From Sclerodactyla briareus (lineage: Eukaryota > Echinodermata > Holothuroidea > Dendrochirotida > Sclerodactylidae): a DNA stretch of 64,000 nt. The notes under the pieces were generated by a model. It was not told where the DNA came from, did not search any database, and worked only from the letters and a program-made list of their open reading frames with translations. The stretch lies in assembly GCA_026419785.1 (NCBI GenBank), contig JAODTK010005925.1, positions 96,899 to 160,898 of the forward strand, in the 5' to 3' direction. Made by a program: the position numbers and the translations under genes. This document shows, in pieces, positions 58,843-64,000 of the stretch; position 1 is the first letter of the stretch; each line of letters starts with the position of its first letter.

Positions 58843-59647
58843 CCCAATGATAACCCTATAAATAACATAGGAAGCGAAAAAAGTCTTTGTCGCGTATTCG
58901 CACATTCGCGTGCCTAGTAAAAAAGCACTTCAAGTTAGATGGTGTTAATTCTAACTAATTTTAGTGCGTTTCGCGCTCTGTATCACAAAATGGTTATTAG
59001 AGTGAACATTACTCCATCAGAGTGGAAAAGTTAGTCCGAGAGGGTGAAAATCAGTCCGAAGGAGGGGAAATTCGCTAAACCGGAGTTGTCGAAGTCACAT
59101 CACTCGAAATTTTCCGCCGCGTGACTGCATCGGAGTGAATGTTCTTTCTATCCGAGTAAATGTTCGCCGAGTGAATGTTAGTGTAGTTAGGGACTGATAG
59201 TGAGTTAATGGTTCACGCTTTGTTTTTTAGACACTGCAATTCAGGAGGAAAAGTCACACCCATGCAGCTTTACACCATAGGCAAAGTATACGCATTCTGG
59301 TTTCATGTGCATCTTCAAGAAGAAAATAACCCCAGGAAACATAAGTCGCGTAGCAGGGACTTGTTACAAACATGAGCTTCACTCCATATCTAGGCTTGTC
59401 CCCGTCCCCGACCCAACCTCCCAGCCGCTTGTAGTAGTAGAAGGCATCAGAACATTCCATATGATGGTATCATGGTAGCAGTGGCATTGTGGCAAAGTCA
59501 TCTGATAGTGAGTGACGAACAAAACGACGTCCACCGTAACGAAGACACTTGTAAATGTAGGCCCCCTCGTAGCTTAGTCGAACAGGTATGGCCAATCATT
59601 CGAGGATGTGCAGCCTCCAGTTAAACTCTCATCATGCCATGACTGTT
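58843..59647. other. intergenic with short degenerate repeats
   Basis: 59010-59180 is made of loose repeats of CCGAGTGAAT/CAGAGTGGAA-type words of about 20 bases. No gene called. Confidence 0.4.
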
Positions 59648-59730
59648 TTTAATGGGATTTAATGGGATTCCATTGAACCCATAAGTTTTCTAGTGGGATT
59701 TAATGGGATCCCATTGAAATTTTCTGGGTA
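59648..59730. repeat. palindrome-containing repeat pair
   Basis: GGGATTTAATGGGAT(T/C)CCATTGAA occurs twice about 41 bases apart. The second copy contains a perfect 14-base palindrome at 59702-59715. Confidence 0.6.
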
Positions 59731-60989
59731 GCAGTCGAATGTCAGACCCACTTTGAACGCGTCATTCAACTACGTTGGGGGTGTGGGTTTGATGAACAGA
59801 ACTGAAAAACATGATAGGTTTGGTTTTAGGGTTAGTCCTGGCGAGGACAGATATTAAACGTTTGTCCTCATGAGACCCGAGAAACACAGGAATATATCTC
59901 AAGTGCAAATCAGGGATGCCATATTGGTTGATACCTGTCGTGATTTATTTGGCCGTCGGTCAGAAAGTCTGTTACAAATGTAAAGACCAAATAACAATAA
60001 CTCATTGCCTTAATCAGAGTGACGAGTCACACCACGTCTGTTTTCTTTGCTGAGCAGATCCTGTCCGGGCTAAACTCCTGGTTGGCCCGTAAGGAGGGCG
60101 ATCTTGAGCTGATCCCCGCTGACATACTGCGAGCTCATGCATGGCCACATACCATAGTACTATCATGTGATAATAATGCCTCGCCATGTGAACCGCCAGC
60201 CAAGTTCGCCTTACAGATGGAGGAAAAGGGGTGAACTTGAAGTAAAGTAGTATTGCATGATAACCGACTTTGTAAACCCCGGAGTGGTGGGTTCAACTCA
60301 AGCTTGCGAACCGGCCGTTTAGCGATCGTGGTCGATTTTTCCAAATGAGTGCAGCGAGTGAGACCAGAAATAATCCAGAAGAATCCCTCGCATGGGATAT
60401 AGAGTGAGGTTGCACTTGTGAACTGTGAGACCGTAACCCCCCTTCCGGGGAACTGGGACCCATGAATTCAAACTGAATCGCTGAGCTATAAGGCTGAATC
60501 AGCTTAACTAGGGATTTTCGGTCGTATAGCCCGGACTGTTGATTTATTTTGAATATTGCAAAGTCCGACTCCTAATAAAAGCTCGACCAGCATTACATAT
60601 GGGCCCTTGGGTGATGCTCTCTTCCCAGGTGTAATGGGCTCTACAGTGTATGGGGGAAGAAGGAAGCAAAAAGAGAGTCGGCGCTCTGTATATAGCCTTG
60701 TTGTCGTCGTAGATCGGAATAATAGAGAAAAAAATGATCGGATAATATGTTACGCCATCGTAGAAGCATGTCAATGAGAACTAAGATCATCATGGTCTAC
60801 CTCCAGCGTATAACCCCAAGGAAGAAAACAAGCCGATGCTATGCAATATCGAACAGGACCGCCTACGGAAAAAAGGACCCAAAACAAATTAAAACTGAGG
60901 ATATCGCATTCCATATGCAGGACACTATTTCGTCAACTTCGCCCCCCGGCCCTCTCCTGTTCTCCTCGATCACGGAACTTACTCAACTT
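59731..60989. other. intergenic, nothing certain
   Basis: Two B-box-like words (GTGGGTTCAACTC at 60287, GGTTCGAACT-type not conserved) hint at decayed SINEs. Minus- and plus-strand frames near 60544-60777 are short and unsupported. Confidence 0.4.
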
Positions 60990-61264
60990 CCGAGTTCATC
61001 AGTCGGTTAGAGCAGTGGCGTAGATTTGTTTTGGCATTGGGGGAGATGTGCGTGGAATCTATTAAGCGGAGCGCACAATTGGTTGCTGGCGCGCGGAGTT
61101 CCCAAGAAAATATCTGGATCAAGGAAACTTCAGATTGGCTGAAAAGGCGCGTGTCGGGGGTTTTGAGCTGCATGAAAACAGCCGTGATGTTGTGTGTCGC
61201 AATCTTCCAATTCATGAGAAAAAAATCTATAGAACATTTTCGAATATCGATGAGTCGAGATTGA
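60990..61264 (+). other. possible DNA-transposon end and unrecognised frame
   Basis: CAGTGGCGTAG at 61013 followed by a G-rich GGGGGAG resembles the transposon terminus at 12145. A 77-codon frame (61031-61264; RSSQENIWIKETSDWLKRRV, CMKTAVMLCVAIFQFM) follows with one hydrophobic helix. No family recognised. Confidence 0.25.
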
Positions 61265-62575
61265 TACAAAGAATCATTTACCACTTTGCATCCTCCTACA
61301 TTCATCCCATCTGACCAAAGTTCCATACTGCCCTTCATATTGCAAGTACATGTGTTCAACCATGAACAGAAAATAGGCCTACTGTCTCAAACTTGGATTG
61401 TGTTAAATATTGCGGAGGAGAGACAAACATGATTAGTACAATCAAGGCGACCCCCCCCCCCCACATCGGTTAGCGCGTGGCATTAATTTAGAAAGTTGTT
61501 CGTTTCACACTGCTCTTAAGATGGCCGGAATAGCACTTCCCAGCCTTGATGCAATGAGCACATCACTGGAATGCAAGAAATTTCCGCGGAAAAACTGATC
61601 AATGTTTATGCCTCACCAATCTGCATCGTGGCCTCATTCCTACCCTCCTCTATTTTTTGAGATCCGCTGCCATAGAACCTTCCATCGGGTTAGAGGTTTG
61701 CCAGCATCTCGGCAAATTGCCAACATCACTGTCGTGGAAATAAAATGGGTGCATTTTTCGGGGCCTCTTTGATTGAAAACCAATCGAGCAAAGTCAATCA
61801 GAAAATTTGGTCATTTCACCGCGTTGTTTCCCCGTTCGAATTTTCAGCCAAAGTTACAGTCCCAGAATCCGTTTTGTTCTGCCTCCGCGTCAATACAGTG
61901 ACAAATGGTCAATCACGTATAACTCATCCGATGTGCACGAACCAACCAGCCCTGTTGTTTCTTGTTGATATAGCTTCCTAAGAAGCAGCAGGCTGTGATA
62001 AAAATAGGAGTGGACTCTAGCATTGTTATGTGCAAGGTAAAGAAAAGGCCAGTTGCAATCCAGCATTGAAAGTGTTGTCCAAAAACCAATGTCCTTGTGG
62101 CAGTTTCCGTATGTTTCACGTGCAAGTTAAACCGCATGGAGAAGAACCATATTTGCCAAAATCTGACGACGTTATTGCGTATGTCATATACTTACTATAT
62201 TGTACGCAGAAAATAGAAAAACAAGCGTGCGCTGTGCGAATTGTTTTGCATTTTGGACTTCTCAAATAAAATCAAGCAATCTTATCAGAAATAAAGGTGT
62301 CAGGTCTTTGGGTTGTGGCCGCCGTACTGTACCTTCGTGAATCCCTTCTCCATCTATCATGTCTAGTAGGAGATGCATGCTGGGATCATTGGGGGGGGGG
62401 GGTCACCACAAAGGCAGCCCCCAAACATAAGATATTGTGGGGATTTATCTTCACCATCCCCACCCTCCCGGGATGGGGACCTATGGGTTAGAGTACATTT
62501 CGTCATTTCGAGTCGCCAATCACCACGCTATGGTAAGCGTTGAAAAGACGGTGTTTACGGAGTGCGAAACGTAAC
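61265..62575. other. intergenic, nothing recognised
   Basis: C run at 61451-61461 and G run at 62390-62402. Frames at 61745-61981 and 62030-62269 lack domains. Confidence 0.5.
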
Positions 62576-62755
62576 AAAATCACCAAAGTGTGGAAGAACC
62601 CATGAAAAAAAGGAAATCAACCTATCGGAAAACGAATCAACCCCATCGAAAAAAAGAATAAACCCGTTATCTCGAAAAACAGAATCAAGCCGTCCAAAGA
62701 AAGAAAACAACCAATTTGAAAAGCGAATCAGCTATCCAAACAAATGAATCAGTAC
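62576..62755 (+). repeat. short minisatellite, about 27-30-bp units
   Basis: Units share GAAAAxxGAATCAACCxxTC. In one frame they encode lysine-rich repeats (KKEINLSENE, KKRINPLSRK, KKENNQFEKR). The frame may be an accident of the repeat. Confidence 0.65.
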
Positions 62756-62824
62756 GTCATAATACTCCATGGACCTCTAAATGACAGGATATTCATTGTA
62801 TAGCCGTGCTCCGTTAAGTGTGAT

Positions 62825-62855
62825 ACACTCCGCGCCGTCCTGGTGCGCGGAGTGT
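62825..62855. repeat. perfect GC-rich hairpin, 11-bp arms
   Basis: ACACTCCGCGC (62825-62835) and GCGCGGAGTGT (62845-62855) are exact complements around a 9-base loop, followed by an A run. It may be the core of a miniature inverted-repeat element. Confidence 0.75.
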
Positions 62856-63089
62856 AAAAAAATATCAAGAATGGATCAGACCATCAGGAGTTTAGAACGC
62901 CACCCCTGCGAGTGATCCTTGAAGGCGTATTCCAAGATCTGAGCAACGTCTTTCCTACATTGCAGTTTTTGCCCATGTTCTTTCGGTAAGGATATTTTTT
63001 GGAGAAATTGGATTGTGCTGTCAAGGCAAAGAGCTGTTTTGTTTCTTAACCGCTCTCATTCTATTTTAAAATGGTTATTGGGCAAATAG

Positions 63090-63240
63090 TAGTGGTGGTT
63101 GAGTGGTTAGGGCATTGTAGATGTCTATAAGGGCAAATCGATATGTCCTCACATGCATCGGATCCTCGGCGAGGGTAATTGTGTCCTTTCCACTGTATTC
63201 GTTCAGGCAAGGCATGCGAAGACATGCTCCTTAGTTTAGC
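63090..63240 (+). mobile_element. decayed tRNA-like SINE head
   Basis: GTGGTTGAGTGGTTAGGGCA at 63099 resembles the D arm and A box of a tRNA-Ser/Leu type head. No good B box follows, so it is a remnant at most. Confidence 0.3.
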
Positions 63241-63940
63241 GCCTTTTAAGTTGTCTAATTAGCTCTATAATGAAGACTGACTGGGGTCAATAGTCAGTTC
63301 TCACGTATGTCAGGTGTTTATCGCACAATTTTGTTGTAATCTGTTTGATCGTCGAAAGAATGTCCGGGCTATCAGGGACAAAGTTTGACATACATATATA
63401 CGCCATAGTGAACATTTTTTTCTTTCTTAATTCTGTAATCGAGACAAAAACAACATGATATCTCGATGAGTTAAGTGAGAATAGTTGTTGTTCAGGTTGA
63501 AAAAGTGTGTGCAGTGACCAGTTTCTGTGTGTTGTCCAAGGGTCATTTTGAGGCATAAATGGGGACATATATTCAGGAAAACTTAATTTTAATTGTAGCT
63601 TGTTAACATGCACAAATTTCCTGTGTGTACTGATTCGTTCATGACTGACACCAAGGAAAATTCAGACTCCTAGAGTGGCTTATTGCTTGCATTACCTGTT
63701 ATTTTAGGTCGTCTTAATCCATCTGAAAAGAGTACATATTCAACATTCAGGCCTAGTACTTCCAAATTTCACTGCTTGTACAGCATGTATGAAAAGATTA
63801 CAGAATGATATAGCAAAACTCGATGACCGTACATGTATAACACTAGTGAAGTCCAAACAAGTGTAAAAAAGGCCATGCAGTACTTGCCAACGAATCACGG
63901 TGCACGTCTGTGGTGGTGGCGGAGGGTTGTGGGGGGGGGC
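63241..63940. other. intergenic, nothing recognised
   Basis: Minus-strand frames at 63287-63613 and 63740-63979 have no recognised domain. Confidence 0.5.
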
Positions 63941-64000
63941 CAGGGCCGTAGCGAGCCAATAATTTCTTGCCGTCGGCAAATTTTGGTTTTGTCGGCAAAA
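63941..64000 (+). mobile_element. hAT-like DNA transposon end, running off the window
   Basis: CAGGGCCGTAGCGAGCCAAT starts at 63941, just after a G run. CAGGGCCGTAGC is a frequent hAT/MITE terminal inverted repeat. The interior TCGGCAAATTTTGGTTTTG and the repeated GTCGGCAAA words continue past the end. Only one end is visible. Confidence 0.4.

Noticed and set aside
63287-63613. 108-codon minus-strand frame
   Set aside because: No domain recognised and no supporting signals.

Overview
The window looks like animal nuclear DNA, most likely from a marine invertebrate. The signs are long AT-rich non-coding stretches, candidate short exons bounded by GT/AG splice signals, Penelope-like and several non-LTR retroelements, tRNA-derived SINEs, hAT-like ends, minisatellites and many pure G or C homopolymers. 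There are no bacterial operons, ribosome binding sites or CRISPR arrays. A repeat family rich in (A/T)GACCT half-sites and the SINE types make an echinoderm-like deuterostome my best guess, but the sequence does not prove it. Almost every recognisable coding stretch has frame breaks. Some are decay, and some look like uncorrected sequencing indels.

Layout. 0-15 kb: no convincing host gene, only a tandem repeat with nuclear-receptor-like half-sites (about 0.76-1.16 and 13.1-13.9 kb), a dead non-LTR retroelement tail (5.1-5.8 kb, minus), SINE-like repeats (6.3-6.8 kb) and ATT microsatellites. 15.9-29 kb: minus-strand remnants of a tandemly duplicated, possibly Ig-like single-pass receptor family (a transmembrane exon, a tyrosine-motif tail, a 45/46-nt mini-exon seen twice, repeated extracellular exons). 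This stretch is interrupted by a restriction-like-endonuclease non-LTR element (19.0-20.8 kb, minus) and a CR1/Rex1-like reverse transcriptase (27.2-28.3 kb, plus). 31.4-31.9 kb: two minus-strand exons that join in phase into a CUB-like domain. 33.6-34.4 kb: a minisatellite.

34.7-39.3 kb is a nest of retroelements. A SINE abuts a 5'-truncated Penelope-like element, and next to that lies a second, nearly full-length Penelope-like element with reverse transcriptase and GIY-YIG domains. The second element sits between terminal repeats that carry hammerhead-ribozyme-like motifs. 40.5-40.9 kb: a minus-strand first exon with a signal peptide and a consensus splice donor. 42.0-42.7 kb: the tail of another non-LTR element.

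43.55-51.8 kb is a tandem duplication of a unit of about 4 kb. Each copy starts with a signal-peptide exon and ends in a minisatellite of about 78 bp. The second copy is riddled with small indels. 53.5-54.7 kb: a foldback-type element built from palindromic repeats. The rest (54.7-64 kb) is intergenic, with small palindromic elements, G-rich tracts, a short lysine-rich minisatellite and DNA-transposon ends.

The most interesting points are the decayed receptor array with its conserved mini-exon and tyrosine-motif tail, the paired Penelope elements with ribozyme-like repeats, the duplicated secreted-protein first exon, and the repeat family that spreads DR4/DR1/DR5-type half-site arrays.
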